Positions 37,624 through 46,198 of a stretch of DNA of 64,000 nucleotides are shown here, piece by piece. The stretch comes from Robbsia betulipollinis (GTDB taxonomy: Bacteria > Pseudomonadota > Gammaproteobacteria > Burkholderiales > Burkholderiaceae). The stretch lies in the NCBI RefSeq assembly GCF_026624755.1, contig NZ_JAPMXC010000001.1:1460365-1524364 (forward strand). Reading direction: 5' to 3'. The notes under the pieces were generated by a model, which made no database searches, was not told where the DNA came from, and was given only the letters and a program-made list of their open reading frames with translations. The position numbers and the translations under genes are program-made. The stretch's first letter is position 1. Each line of letters opens with the position of its first letter.

Positions 37624-39362
37624 AACCCCAGCGCCACCTTCGCGCTCACCGCGATCTGAAACAGGATCTGGAACACGTCCTTCGCGAATTGTCGTGTCTT
37701 GAAATCGACCTTCGGCAGCACCAGCACCTGGTCGCCCGCGACCACGGTCCGGTCGCGCCTGCCGTCGGCGAACGTGCCATCCTGGTGGGCGATGACGATG
37801 CGCGAGCTGTTGGCGTGCTGGGTGAAACCGCCCGCCTGCGCGATGTAGTCGCCGACCGACAGCGACGGCGCGGCCGCGACGGCGTTCGGAAACAGCACTT
37901 CGCCGCCCACCAGCACCAGGCCATCCTTCACGGGAATGCGCAGCACGTCGCCGTTTTCCAGCAGCAGGTTGCCGCGCACGTCGTCCCGTCCCAGCACGAC
38001 CTGCCCGAGCGGTTCGATATGGCGCGCGCGCTCGACCCATTGCAGCACCATCGCGGCTTCCTCCCTGCGCAACCGCGCTTCCTCCTCGGTGCCCGAGCGC
38101 GCGGTGAGCACGGCGGCTTCGAGATTGCGCAACTGCGCCTGGAGCAGTTCCTTCTGGCGTTGTTTGACGCTGGCGCGATAAAGCTGGATGTCGTCCCGTG
38201 CGGCACGCTCGCTCGTTTGTATCCTTGCGAGCAGGGCGCCGACGCGGCTGCCGTAGGGCAACACATATTCCTGCTGGCCGTCGTGTTCGCCCTCGACGCG
38301 CACGGTGATCGTGCCGGGGCGCTTGTCGGCCGTGTACGCCACCTGATCGCCGTCGCGCACGATCACGCCGCCGCTGTCGGCCAGCGCGACGTATTCGACC
38401 TCGCTCAGCGTGCCGGTGTTGCGCGTGATGCGCACATGGGTCACGTCGGGCGCCGGACGCGCGGCGGCGGCCAGGGCCGGGAGCGTGCTGGCGGCACCCG
38501 CGAATTCGAAGCGTTTGGCGTTGCCGGCGAGCCCGCTCACGCGTGCCGTGCCCTGGCGCGGGCCGATGAAGATCACGTCGCCGTCGCCGAGTTGCGCGGC
38601 AGGAAGTTCGCCCCTGAGCAGGAAGTCGTAGAGGTTCAGATGCGCCCGCACGGCATGGCCGCGTTTGATCTGCACGTCGAGGAAGGAGCCCCGCTCCGGA
38701 TCGATGCCGCCGGCGCTGTCGAGATAGTGCAGCACGCTGTCGTTCGAAGTGCCGTCGTACATGCCGGGATGCCGGACGAACCCGGCGACGAAGACGCGGA
38801 CCGGCTTGGCCGATTCGAGTCCGACATAGACGGCGACGTGCGGTGTGAAGACGCGCCGCAACGCACTGGTGACGGCGGCCTGGACGCGGCCGTTGGCGAT
38901 GCCGGCGACCTGCATCGGGCCGGCGTGCGGCAGAAAGATATTGCCCTGGGCATCGACGGTCAATACGGCATCGAAGTCGAATCCGCCCCACATGCGCAAA
39001 CGCAACCGGTCACCGATGGAGACGACGTAGTCGGGGTTGAAGGGGGCATGCGTGCCGTTGGAGAAGGCGCCGCTGAAAAGCTGGGCGCCGAATACGTCGC
39101 TCGCGGCATTGGCGCGGTGGTCGGCGTCGCGCGCGGCGGTCTGCGTCGCGCCCGGTGGCGCAGCACCGGTTCCGGCGGGGGCGTTCGCGCGGTCGGGCTG
39201 GCCGGGCTGGGCGGCGCCATGCATCGGGGCGGGTGCCGGCAGATCGGCGTTCGCGGCATCGAACGCGGGCCTTACCGCGGGCACCGGTTTGGTGGGCGTG
39301 CCTTGCGCCAGGGCCTGGAAGGCCAGCGCGCACAGGCCGCCGACGAGAAGACGATGCATCAT
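37620..39362 (-). CDS. kpsD: Outer-membrane polysaccharide export protein, KpsD/Wza type
   Basis: 580 residues from ATG 39362 (the next codon is also ATG), with a signal peptide (MMHRLLVGGLCALAFQALAQ). After a Pro/Ala-rich stretch comes the Poly_export domain (NPDYVVSIGDRLRLRMWGGF, VDAQGNIFLPHAGPMQVAG), then beta-grasp SLBB-type units (VAGFVRHPGMYDG, LVLVGGEVLFPNAVAAAPSL with GDYIAQAGGFTQHA). There is a coiled coil near residues 390-450 (KQRQKELLQAQLRNLEAAVL). No lipobox is seen. It would form the periplasm-outer-membrane channel for capsule chains. It lies four bases after kpsE and overlaps the next gene by four. Confidence 0.9.
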   Translation of the reverse strand: MMHRLLVGGLCALAFQALAQGTPTKPVPAVRPAFDAANADLPAPAPMHGAAQPGQPDRANAPAGTGAAPPGATQTAARDADHRANAASDVFGAQLFSGAFSNGTHAPFNPDYVVSIGDRLRLRMWGGFDFDAVLTVDAQGNIFLPHAGPMQVAGIANGRVQAAVTSALRRVFTPHVAVYVGLESAKPVRVFVAGFVRHPGMYDGTSNDSVLHYLDSAGGIDPERGSFLDVQIKRGHAVRAHLNLYDFLLRGELPAAQLGDGDVIFIGPRQGTARVSGLAGNAKRFEFAGAASTLPALAAAARPAPDVTHVRITRNTGTLSEVEYVALADSGGVIVRDGDQVAYTADKRPGTITVRVEGEHDGQQEYVLPYGSRVGALLARIQTSERAARDDIQLYRASVKQRQKELLQAQLRNLEAAVLTARSGTEEEARLRREEAAMVLQWVERARHIEPLGQVVLGRDDVRGNLLLENGDVLRIPVKDGLVLVGGEVLFPNAVAAAPSLSVGDYIAQAGGFTQHANSSRIVIAHQDGTFADGRRDRTVVAGDQVLVLPKVDFKTRQFAKDVFQILFQIAVSAKVALGL

Positions 39363-39366
39363 GGGT

Positions 39367-40614
39367 TCAGTTCCGGTGTTCGCGCACGATCGCGCCCAGC
39401 AGATAGACGACACCGGCGATCAATATCGAGACGAGTGCGAAAACCAGCAGGTTGTACAGGCGGCGCGGGTGCGTGGACGACTGCGGCAGATTGGCAGACT
39501 GCACGACCGACAAACTCTTGATCTTGCGGATCGATTCGATCCGCGAGCGCTCCAGCGCGACGAGCGCGGTCTTGTAGAGATCCGCGGCGAACGCGGCGTC
39601 GGCCTGCAGCCGCTCCTGCCGCTCGACGAGACGGTTGAGCCGCTGCCCCTTGTCGGAGGCCAGGCGGGCGCGCTCGATATCGATCTGCCGTTGCAGGGCG
39701 GCGATCTGCGACACGATCTTCACCATGTCCGGCGCGCCTGGCGTCAGGTAGAGCGACATCGTCTGCCGCGAAGCGTCGAGCGCGCCGCGCTCGGATTCAA
39801 GTCGCGCGATCAATTGGGAGATGCTGTCGGCGGTCGCGGTGGGCGAGACCAGGCCGTTGGCGTTCTGGAAAGCGAGCAGCGCCTCGCGGGCCGCCTGCAT
39901 GCGCGCACCGATCGATGCGACCTGCCTTTCGATGAAGGCGCCCTGTTCCGCGGCAAGCTTGTTGTCGAGTTGGTTCATGTAGCGCTCGCCCTCCGCGGCG
40001 AGCGTTTGCGCGATGACCTGCGCCATCTCCGGCGCGTAGGCCTGCGCCTTGATGACGAGCACGTGCGCGTAGTCGTCGAACACCACATCGATACGCTGGC
40101 GGTAGTGTTCGTAGAAGCGCTCGTCGGGGCTGGTCGCGCTGTAATGGCGCGACAGCAGGTCGCGTCGGGTATCGCTGTAATGCCGGCGCAGCGCCAGCCT
40201 CTCGTCGAGCAGGCGCATCATGTCGATCGACAGCAGGCGCTCCCTGAGCAGCAGCAGGTCGCGGTTCTCGGCGCCGGAAGACATCAGCGACAGCAAACCG
40301 TCCGCGGCGGCGGGCCGGGATTCGGTACGCTGGACGACGACGTGCGTTTCGGCCAGGTAGCGGTCCGACGCCAGCAGGCCCCAGTACAGCGCGGCGAGCA
40401 GATTCGCGGCGAGCAGCAGTGCGAGCAGCCAGCGCCTGCGCAACGCGCATGCGGCACGTCGCACGCGACGGGATGATCGGTGCCAAAATTGGCGGCGCAG
40501 CCGGCGGCGCCGGAGCGGGTGCCCGGCAGGCCCGCCGGCGTCGGGCCGCGCGGCGGCGGGCCCTGGCAGGGCACCCGCGCGCGGATCGGGCGTACCGTGC
40601 ATGCCGGCGCTCAT
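39367..40614 (-). CDS. kpsE: Capsule export inner-membrane adaptor, KpsE (PCP family)
   Basis: 415 residues from ATG 40614, whose ATGA overlaps the kpsT stop. A 65-residue Pro/Arg-rich cytosolic N-terminus precedes transmembrane helix 1 (LLALLLAANLLAALYWGLL). A long periplasmic region has coiled-coil heptads (about 230-360), and a C-terminal helix (LLVFALVSILIAGVVYLLGA) ends the protein. This is the polysaccharide co-polymerase topology of KpsE/CtrB/BexC, which links the KpsMT transporter to KpsD. The Arg-rich N-terminal extension is longer than in E. coli KpsE. Confidence 0.9.
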   Translation of the reverse strand: MSAGMHGTPDPRAGALPGPAAARPDAGGPAGHPLRRRRLRRQFWHRSSRRVRRAACALRRRWLLALLLAANLLAALYWGLLASDRYLAETHVVVQRTESRPAAADGLLSLMSSGAENRDLLLLRERLLSIDMMRLLDERLALRRHYSDTRRDLLSRHYSATSPDERFYEHYRQRIDVVFDDYAHVLVIKAQAYAPEMAQVIAQTLAAEGERYMNQLDNKLAAEQGAFIERQVASIGARMQAAREALLAFQNANGLVSPTATADSISQLIARLESERGALDASRQTMSLYLTPGAPDMVKIVSQIAALQRQIDIERARLASDKGQRLNRLVERQERLQADAAFAADLYKTALVALERSRIESIRKIKSLSVVQSANLPQSSTHPRRLYNLLVFALVSILIAGVVYLLGAIVREHRN

Positions 40615-41273
40615 GAGCGCTGCGCCGTGTAGCGCGCGAGCCCGTCCGCGAGCCTGTCGAAATACCGCGCCTTGCCTTCGTGCAGCCACAACGCCGAGTC
40701 GCAAAAATCGCGCAGCGTGCGTTCGTCGTGCGACACCATGACCAGGCCGGCCTGCGACGCGAGATCGGAGAATGCCCGGCGTGATTTTTTTCGAAAAGCG
40801 GCGTCGCCCACCGCGGTCAGTTCGTCGACGAGATAGGTATCGAAATCGAAGCCCAGCGAGACCGCGAAGGCGAGGCGCGATCGCATCCCCGACGAATAGG
40901 TCTTGACCGGCAGGTCGAGCGCGTCGCCCAGCTCCGAGAACGTGCGCACGAAATCGATCTTCTCGGGTAGACCGGCTTCGGCCACGCCGTGGATGCGGGC
41001 GATGAAACGGGCATTCTGCGCGCCGGACAACGAACCCTGGAAGCCGCCCGACAGGCCCAGCGGCCAGGAGACGCGGCAATGCCGCGTGACGCTGCCACGC
41101 GTGGGCATGTCCATGCCGCCGATCAAATTGAGCAGGGTACTCTTGCCGGCGCCGTTGCCGCCGATCAACGCGAGTTTCGCACCGCGCGGAATCGTCAGGT
41201 CGATATCGTCCAGCACCGGACGGTGTCCGCGGGCGCCGCGGTAGCGTTTGACGACATGCTCGAGCACGATCAT
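40611..41273 (-). CDS. kpsT: Capsule ABC transporter ATP-binding protein KpsT
   Basis: 220 residues, the usual size. Walker A is GGNGAGKST (38-46), the signature is YSSGMRSRLAFA (about 135), and Walker B ends YLVDELTAVGD (about 155), all intact. The KpsT-like insert MDMPTRGSVTRHCRVSWPLG, whose VSWPLG part is typical of polysaccharide exporters, is present. It drives export of capsule with KpsM. ATGA overlaps join it to kpsM before and kpsE after. Confidence 0.96.
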   Translation of the reverse strand: MIVLEHVVKRYRGARGHRPVLDDIDLTIPRGAKLALIGGNGAGKSTLLNLIGGMDMPTRGSVTRHCRVSWPLGLSGGFQGSLSGAQNARFIARIHGVAEAGLPEKIDFVRTFSELGDALDLPVKTYSSGMRSRLAFAVSLGFDFDTYLVDELTAVGDAAFRKKSRRAFSDLASQAGLVMVSHDERTLRDFCDSALWLHEGKARYFDRLADGLARYTAQRS

Positions 41274-42064
41274 TTTTCCACCAGGCGTCTGCCGAAGCGG
41301 ACATGCAGCAACAGACCCGTGGCGAGCAGCGCCAGCGTCCAGAGGGCGAGATAGGCGGGCGAGACCCGGTCCGGCGTGCGATAGGCGCCGAAGTAACCCG
41401 AACGCACCATTTCGACGCCATGCACCAGGGGGTTGAGAAAAAAGAGGGCGCGCGCGGCGGGCGGCACCAATGTCGCCGGGTACATCGTGGCCGACAGCAG
41501 GTACAGGGGGCCGAACGCCATGCGCACGATCTGCGCGATCTCCGGCAACAGATGGGCGATGGCAATGACCGTCAGCGCGAGTCCGAAGCCGAAGCCGGTC
41601 AGCAGCAGGCAGCCCGTCAGGACGGTCAGCGGCGACGATATCGCCACGTCGATGCCCAACCCCGCGCAGATGGCCACCAGCAGTGTTCCCACCAGCAGAT
41701 ACAGCAGCACCTCGAGTACGGCCCGTGCGAACACCAGATCGAAAGGCTTGATCTGACGATAGGTGAGCAAGGCCATATTGGCCGTGATCGCATCGATGCC
41801 GCGCAGCGCGACGCTGCGCATCATGAAAAAAGGCAGCACGCCCACGCCGATGAACAGCGCCACGTTGACGCCGGGAATCGCGAGGTGCCGCAGCAGACCG
41901 TGCAGCAGCATGACGTAGACGATCTGTTCGGCGGGTTCGGCCAGCACCCAGAACCAGCCACCGCGTTTCAGCGCGAGCCGGGTCGTGGCCTCGCGCAATA
42001 CGAGCGCCTGCCAGATCGACAACGCGGCCGCCACTGCGCCGCGCGGCACGGTCGGCGTCAGCAT
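41270..42064 (-). CDS. kpsM: Capsule ABC transporter permease KpsM
   Basis: 264 residues with about six hydrophobic helices and the ABC-2-type layout of KpsM/BexB. The cytosolic N-terminus (LSIWQALVLREATTRLALKR) and the following RGGWFWVLAEPAEQIVYVML helix match polysaccharide exporters. It is the first gene of the kps minus-strand operon. The start at 42064 has only a weak ribosome binding site. The next 300 bases hold the divergent promoters. Confidence 0.94.
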   Translation of the reverse strand: MLTPTVPRGAVAAALSIWQALVLREATTRLALKRGGWFWVLAEPAEQIVYVMLLHGLLRHLAIPGVNVALFIGVGVLPFFMMRSVALRGIDAITANMALLTYRQIKPFDLVFARAVLEVLLYLLVGTLLVAICAGLGIDVAISSPLTVLTGCLLLTGFGFGLALTVIAIAHLLPEIAQIVRMAFGPLYLLSATMYPATLVPPAARALFFLNPLVHGVEMVRSGYFGAYRTPDRVSPAYLALWTLALLATGLLLHVRFGRRLVEK

Positions 42065-42364
42065 CCGCGGCCGTTACGCGGATGCGCGTCGTGGAATGAA
42101 AGGGGGCCAGTCATTTGATTAGGTATTCTTATAATGAAATTTCTGTAACGAAATGCCAGGGAAAATTTCCTGTGCCGAAATTCCGTGGAACACGCATGGA
42201 CGTGCGTTGCCCGGCAGGAACGTCATTATTGCGAGAAGGTAGCGATGGAAACAATCAAGCTTGACGAAGCAAACGCGTAACGCCGCGAAGAATGAGACCG
42301 GCACGCTGTTTTTTTGGTAAACGTTGATCGATACTGTCGAGGAACCAGTACGAAGGGGGACATC
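42065..42364. promoter_or_regulatory. AT-rich divergent promoter region of the kps operons
   Basis: 300 bases without a gene, clearly AT-richer than the flanks. A perfect TATAAT lies on the plus strand at 42130-42135 without a good -35, giving a kpsS leader of about 225 bases. On the minus strand the same AT tract (TTATAAGAA) precedes kpsM by about 65 bases. No palindrome stands out. Confidence 0.4.
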
Positions 42365-43717
42365 GTGCATCGCTTCGCGCGTCTCGACGCATTGGCTGGC
42401 CATGCGCGTGTACTGCTGCTGCAGGGACCCAACGGTCCATTTTTCTTTCGGTTGGCCGAGCGCCTGGGTACGCTGGGCGTCGACGTGACGAAGGTCAATT
42501 TCAACGCCGGCGACGCCTGGTTCTTTCGCGACGCACGCGCCCGCGTTTTCGACGCGCCGTTCGACGACTGGCCCGCGTGGTTCGAGGCGCTCCTGCGCGA
42601 GAAGCGCATCGACGCGGTGCTGCTGTTCGGTCAGTGGCGGCCGCTGCATCGCGTTGCGCGTACGCTGGCCGCCGCCCATGGACTGCCGGTATACGTCTTC
42701 GAGGAAGGCTACGTGCGCCCGTGGTGGATCACGATGGAAGCGGGCGGCGTCAACGAGGCGTCCGCGCTGCATCATGTCGATCCATCCCGCTTGCCGGATA
42801 TCCCGGAACCGCCGCCGCCAGTGCGCCATCGTTTCGCTTTTTTCAGGATGGCGATGTACTCGACGTGGTACGGCGTCGTGGCGTGGCTGGGGCAACGGCG
42901 TTTCCCGCATTACCGGCATCATCGGCCGCTGCACGTCGTGGAGGCGGGAAGGTGGCTACGCTGCGGTATCCGCAAATGGGCGCATCGCCTCACCGAACGA
43001 CGGGTCGTCGCCGCATTGCTGGACCCGGCGGGGCGGGACTATTTCCTGGTGCCGTTGCAGTTGGACGCGGACAGCCAGATACGGCATTCCAGCCCGTGGG
43101 GCAGCAACGCGCGTTTCATCGAAGCGGTGCTGACCTCGTTCGCTGCGCACGCGGAGCCGGCGTACGAGGTGGTGTTCAGGCACCATCCGCTGGAACGCGG
43201 ACATGCCGATTACCGGCGTTTGATCGATGCGCGCGCGGCGGGCCTCGGCTTGTCCGGCCGGGTGCGCTACATCCATGACGGCGCACTGCCGCGTCTGCTC
43301 AAACGCGCGCGCGGTGTCGTGCTGGTGAACTCGACCACCGGGGTGCAGGCCCTGTACCACGGGGTGCCGGTATGTGCGACCGGTCGGCCCTTCTACGCGC
43401 GCGGGGAATGGGCCGGCACGACGTCGATGGACGCCTTCTGGTGCGATCCCCTGAAACCCGACCGGGAGCGCTTCGCGGCGTTTTACCGCTATATGCTGGC
43501 GACGACGCAGATCAACGCATCGTTTTACGCGTGCGGCGATCTGTTCCCCGCGTGGGAGCGGCCCTGGGTCCGCCTCGTCCGGCGCGCCGCCTGCTCGTGC
43601 GCCGCGGTCGTGGTCCTGGGCTCGGGCGCGCAGGCGCCGGCGGGCGAGGGGACATGGCGGCCGGACGAAGCGTCCCGTGGCGACGCCGCCCGGCAAAGGC
43701 TTGCCGTCGCGCGCTGA
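42365..43717 (+). CDS. kpsS: Capsule linker glycosyltransferase KpsS
   Basis: 450 residues from GTG 42365, chosen because AAGGGGGA lies just upstream and the family motif VLLLQGPNGPFFFRLAERL starts soon after. VTKVNFNAGDAWFF, VYVFEEGYVRPWWITMEAGG and the RHHPLERGHADY site, then VVLVNSTTGVQALYHGVPV, match KpsS (LipB). The enzyme adds the first beta-Kdo to lyso-phosphatidylglycerol, and KpsC then extends it. It is divergent from the kpsM-kpsC operon. It has an Ala/Arg-rich C-terminal end of about 40 residues. It is convergent with argE. Confidence 0.92.
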   Translation: MHRFARLDALAGHARVLLLQGPNGPFFFRLAERLGTLGVDVTKVNFNAGDAWFFRDARARVFDAPFDDWPAWFEALLREKRIDAVLLFGQWRPLHRVARTLAAAHGLPVYVFEEGYVRPWWITMEAGGVNEASALHHVDPSRLPDIPEPPPPVRHRFAFFRMAMYSTWYGVVAWLGQRRFPHYRHHRPLHVVEAGRWLRCGIRKWAHRLTERRVVAALLDPAGRDYFLVPLQLDADSQIRHSSPWGSNARFIEAVLTSFAAHAEPAYEVVFRHHPLERGHADYRRLIDARAAGLGLSGRVRYIHDGALPRLLKRARGVVLVNSTTGVQALYHGVPVCATGRPFYARGEWAGTTSMDAFWCDPLKPDRERFAAFYRYMLATTQINASFYACGDLFPAWERPWVRLVRRAACSCAAVVVLGSGAQAPAGEGTWRPDEASRGDAARQRLAVAR

Positions 43718-43739
43718 GCGGGCCGTCGCCGGCGCGTTT

Positions 43740-44975
43740 TCAGTCCTGCATCAATTGCTCGGGCAGCCGTGCCAGAAATTCACAACATTGCATCATCTGC
43801 GCGACCTCGACGAACTCGTCCGCCTTGTGTGCCTGGTCGATCGATCCCGGGCCGCAGATCAGCGTCGGAATGCCGATTTCCTGGAACAGGCCGCCCTCGG
43901 TGCCGAAGGACAAGGCATGGCGCCCCAGCTCGCCTAGGCCCAGCGCATGCCCGCACAGCGCCTTGAGCCGGTTCGCCGCGTCGCTCGTCTGATCGGTCAG
44001 ACCCGGATAGGCTGACAGCGCGGTGAGTTCGATCGCGGCCTCGGGGTAGACCGCGCGCATGTCGTCGAGCAGCTGTTCGAGCGCGAACTGCTTGAGCCGC
44101 TTCGCGTGCGCCGCGCCGTCGTCGCCGGGCAACTGCCGTATCTCGAAATCGAACGAGCACTGGTCCGGCACGACGTTGACGGCCACGCCGCCCTTGACGG
44201 TGCCGGTCTGGATCGTCGTGTAGGGCGGTGCGAACGTGGCGTCGAAGGGGCCCTCGCGCTGGATTTCGCGGCCGATGCCGCGCAGGTGCGTGATCATCTC
44301 CGCCGCGTATTCGATGGCGTTGACGCCTTTCTCCGGCTGCGACGAGTGGCCCGCGAGACCGTGCACGCCGCAGCGGTAGGCGTGCTTGCCCTTGTGCGCG
44401 ACGGCCGCGCGCATCGACGTGGGCTCGCCGATGATGCAGCCGATCGGCTTGGCCGGATCGTTCTCGAGTTCGGCGAGCAGGTCGCGCACGCCGACGCAGC
44501 CGATTTCTTCGTCATAGCTGATCGCGATATGGATCGGCACCGTGCGCACGCCCGCGAGAAATCCCGGCACCGATGCCAGCACGCAGGCGATATAGCCTTT
44601 CATGTCGGCGCTGCCGCGGCCGTACAGGCGTCCCTCGCGCTCGACCAGCGTGAACGGGTCGCTGGTCCACGGCTGGCCGGCGACGGGCACCACGTCGGAG
44701 TGGCCGGACAGGCACAGACCGCCGCGCGTCGTCGGGCCGATGGTCGCGTACAGGTTCGCGCGGCTGCGCTCGGCGTTGTATACCAGGCGGCTCTCGACGC
44801 CCAGGTCGGCGAGATAGGCACGCACGAATTCGATCAATTCGAGATTCGATTGCCGGCTGAGCGTGGGGAAGGCGACCAGCCTGCGCAGCAGGTCGATGGC
44901 GGTGGCGAGCACCGGCGCGGCAGGAGCGAAAACGTCCTGGGCGGGGTCGCGGAGGGAGGCGGCGGTGTCGGTCAT
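43740..44975 (-). CDS. argE: Acetylornithine deacetylase (ArgE-type, M20 family)
   Basis: 411 residues from ATG 44975. M20 metallopeptidase features are intact: SGHSDVVPVAGQPW (first metal His and catalytic Asp), YGRGSADMKGYIACVL (bridging Asp), SYDEEIGCVG (catalytic Glu pair), IIGEPTSMRAAVAHKG and a C-terminal SFGTEGGLFQ with PGSIDQAHKADE (metal His). The set GRGSADMKG, GEPTSM and PGSIDQAH is typical of ArgE. The reaction is hydrolysis of N-acetylornithine to ornithine in arginine synthesis. It lies on the minus strand after surE, across 149 bases, and is convergent with kpsS. A general N-acyl amino-acid deacylase is a possible alternative. Confidence 0.88.
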   Translation of the reverse strand: MTDTAASLRDPAQDVFAPAAPVLATAIDLLRRLVAFPTLSRQSNLELIEFVRAYLADLGVESRLVYNAERSRANLYATIGPTTRGGLCLSGHSDVVPVAGQPWTSDPFTLVEREGRLYGRGSADMKGYIACVLASVPGFLAGVRTVPIHIAISYDEEIGCVGVRDLLAELENDPAKPIGCIIGEPTSMRAAVAHKGKHAYRCGVHGLAGHSSQPEKGVNAIEYAAEMITHLRGIGREIQREGPFDATFAPPYTTIQTGTVKGGVAVNVVPDQCSFDFEIRQLPGDDGAAHAKRLKQFALEQLLDDMRAVYPEAAIELTALSAYPGLTDQTSDAANRLKALCGHALGLGELGRHALSFGTEGGLFQEIGIPTLICGPGSIDQAHKADEFVEVAQMMQCCEFLARLPEQLMQD

Positions 44976-45124
44976 CGTGGTCCTGGGGCGGGCGTCGCGT
45001 TCTGGAGAAGCGGGGGACGGTAGCGGATCAAAAAAAGTTTGGCAAACCGGATTCCCGCGTATCGGCCGGGGTGGGCAGGGGTTGGCAGGGGGTGGGCCGG
45101 GCGTGACGGGAAGTCGGCGGAACG

Positions 45125-45910
45125 TCAGCCGAAGTTCGCGCGCAACGCGGCCAGCGCATCCGCGTCGGTGCGCTCGAAGCGCAGTGGCGTGACGGAGACC
45201 CCGCCCGCTTTCACGACCGCCGTCTCGCTGTCGGGAATGGGGTCGGTGCCGGCGCGCTGAAAGCGCAGCCAGTAATACGGCTGCGCGCGCGGGTCCTGGC
45301 GTGCCTCGACGTCCATGCCCTCGACGAGGCCGATGCCCTGGCGGGTGATGCGCATCGGCTTCGCTTCGGCGGGATCGATATCGGGAAAATTCACGTTCAG
45401 GCAGACGCCCTCGCCCCAGGGCGTGCCAAGCAGGCGGCGGATCACGCCCGGGCCGAGCGTTTCGGCCGATTCCCAGCGGATCGGCTGCCGGCCGGTATAG
45501 GTCTGGCTCAGCGCGATCGACCGGATGCCCAGCAGCATGCCGGTCATCGCGGCGCCGACGGTGCCGGAAAAGACGGTTTCGATGCCCAGGTTGCCGCCCC
45601 GGTTCACGCCCGAGAGCACGGCATCGGGCGGTGCGTCGCGCATCAGATGGCGCGCGGCCATCGCCACGCAGTCGCCCGGCGTGCCGGTCACCCCGAAACG
45701 CCGTTCGCCGCGTTCGACGACGCGCAGCGGCCCGTGCAGGCTGACCGAGTGCGAGGTGCCGCTCTGATCGGTCTCCGGCGCGACGATCCAGACCTCGCGC
45801 GCGAGCGTGGCCGCGATCTTTTCCAGGATCCGCAGGCCGGGGGCGTCGATGCCGTCGTCGTTGGTCAGGAGGACGCGATCGAGCAGCGGGACGGAAGCGG
45901 ATTCGGGCAT
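45125..45910 (-). CDS. surE: 5'/3'-nucleotidase SurE
   Basis: 261 residues from ATG 45910, with AGGAG eight bases upstream. The N-terminal metal-binding motif LLTNDDGIDAPGLRIL is intact, followed by VWIVAPETDQSGTSHS, TPGDCVAMAARHLM and the conserved SGVNRGGNLGIETVFSGTVG. SurE is a cytosolic phosphatase for nucleoside monophosphates, important in stationary phase. It is divergent from queC. Confidence 0.96.
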   Translation of the reverse strand: MPESASVPLLDRVLLTNDDGIDAPGLRILEKIAATLAREVWIVAPETDQSGTSHSVSLHGPLRVVERGERRFGVTGTPGDCVAMAARHLMRDAPPDAVLSGVNRGGNLGIETVFSGTVGAAMTGMLLGIRSIALSQTYTGRQPIRWESAETLGPGVIRRLLGTPWGEGVCLNVNFPDIDPAEAKPMRITRQGIGLVEGMDVEARQDPRAQPYYWLRFQRAGTDPIPDSETAVVKAGGVSVTPLRFERTDADALAALRANFG

Positions 45911-46198
45911 GACGGGGTCTCCTGTGAGATGGCACGGGCGCGGCGGCACCCGCCGCGTACCGGTGATGCCGGCGGGTGCCGTTCGCGGCCGGCATGGCGA
46001 ACCATCTTACGCGCTTTGAGGGGGCGCGAAACCCCGGCCCTACGGCCCTGGCGGAACGGCATGCACGCTTTTGCGTTATAATCCCTGGTTATTCTTTTGC
46101 GAAACAGGGCGTTAGCGTCAGTGGACGGATCCGTCCATCCCGCTTTTCTTCCCCGCTCTCGTTACCTCTCCTGCCCCTCTGCGATGCTCCCTCCGACG
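45911..46198 (+). promoter_or_regulatory. Leader of the queC-queE-queD cluster
   Basis: A perfect TATAAT at 46077-46082 is the probable -10 for the que genes; the -35 at 17 bases (GAACGG) is poor. No preQ1 riboswitch-like fold or conserved motif was recognised in the 120-base leader. Confidence 0.4.

Noticed and set aside
36565-38991. 808-codon minus-strand frame spanning the second glycosyltransferase
   Set aside because: Its first half is out-of-frame kpsD. Only the part from ATG 37623 is a protein family match.
39367-41565. 732-codon frame as one giant KpsE
   Set aside because: The segment before ATG 40614 is an out-of-frame reading of kpsT and kpsM.
43740-45995. 751-codon frame as an extended ArgE
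   Set aside because: Upstream of 44975 the frame runs across surE in the wrong frame, and the deacylase family starts at 44975.
46083-46198. preQ1 riboswitch before queC
   Set aside because: No recognisable preQ1 aptamer element. The leader looks unstructured by eye.
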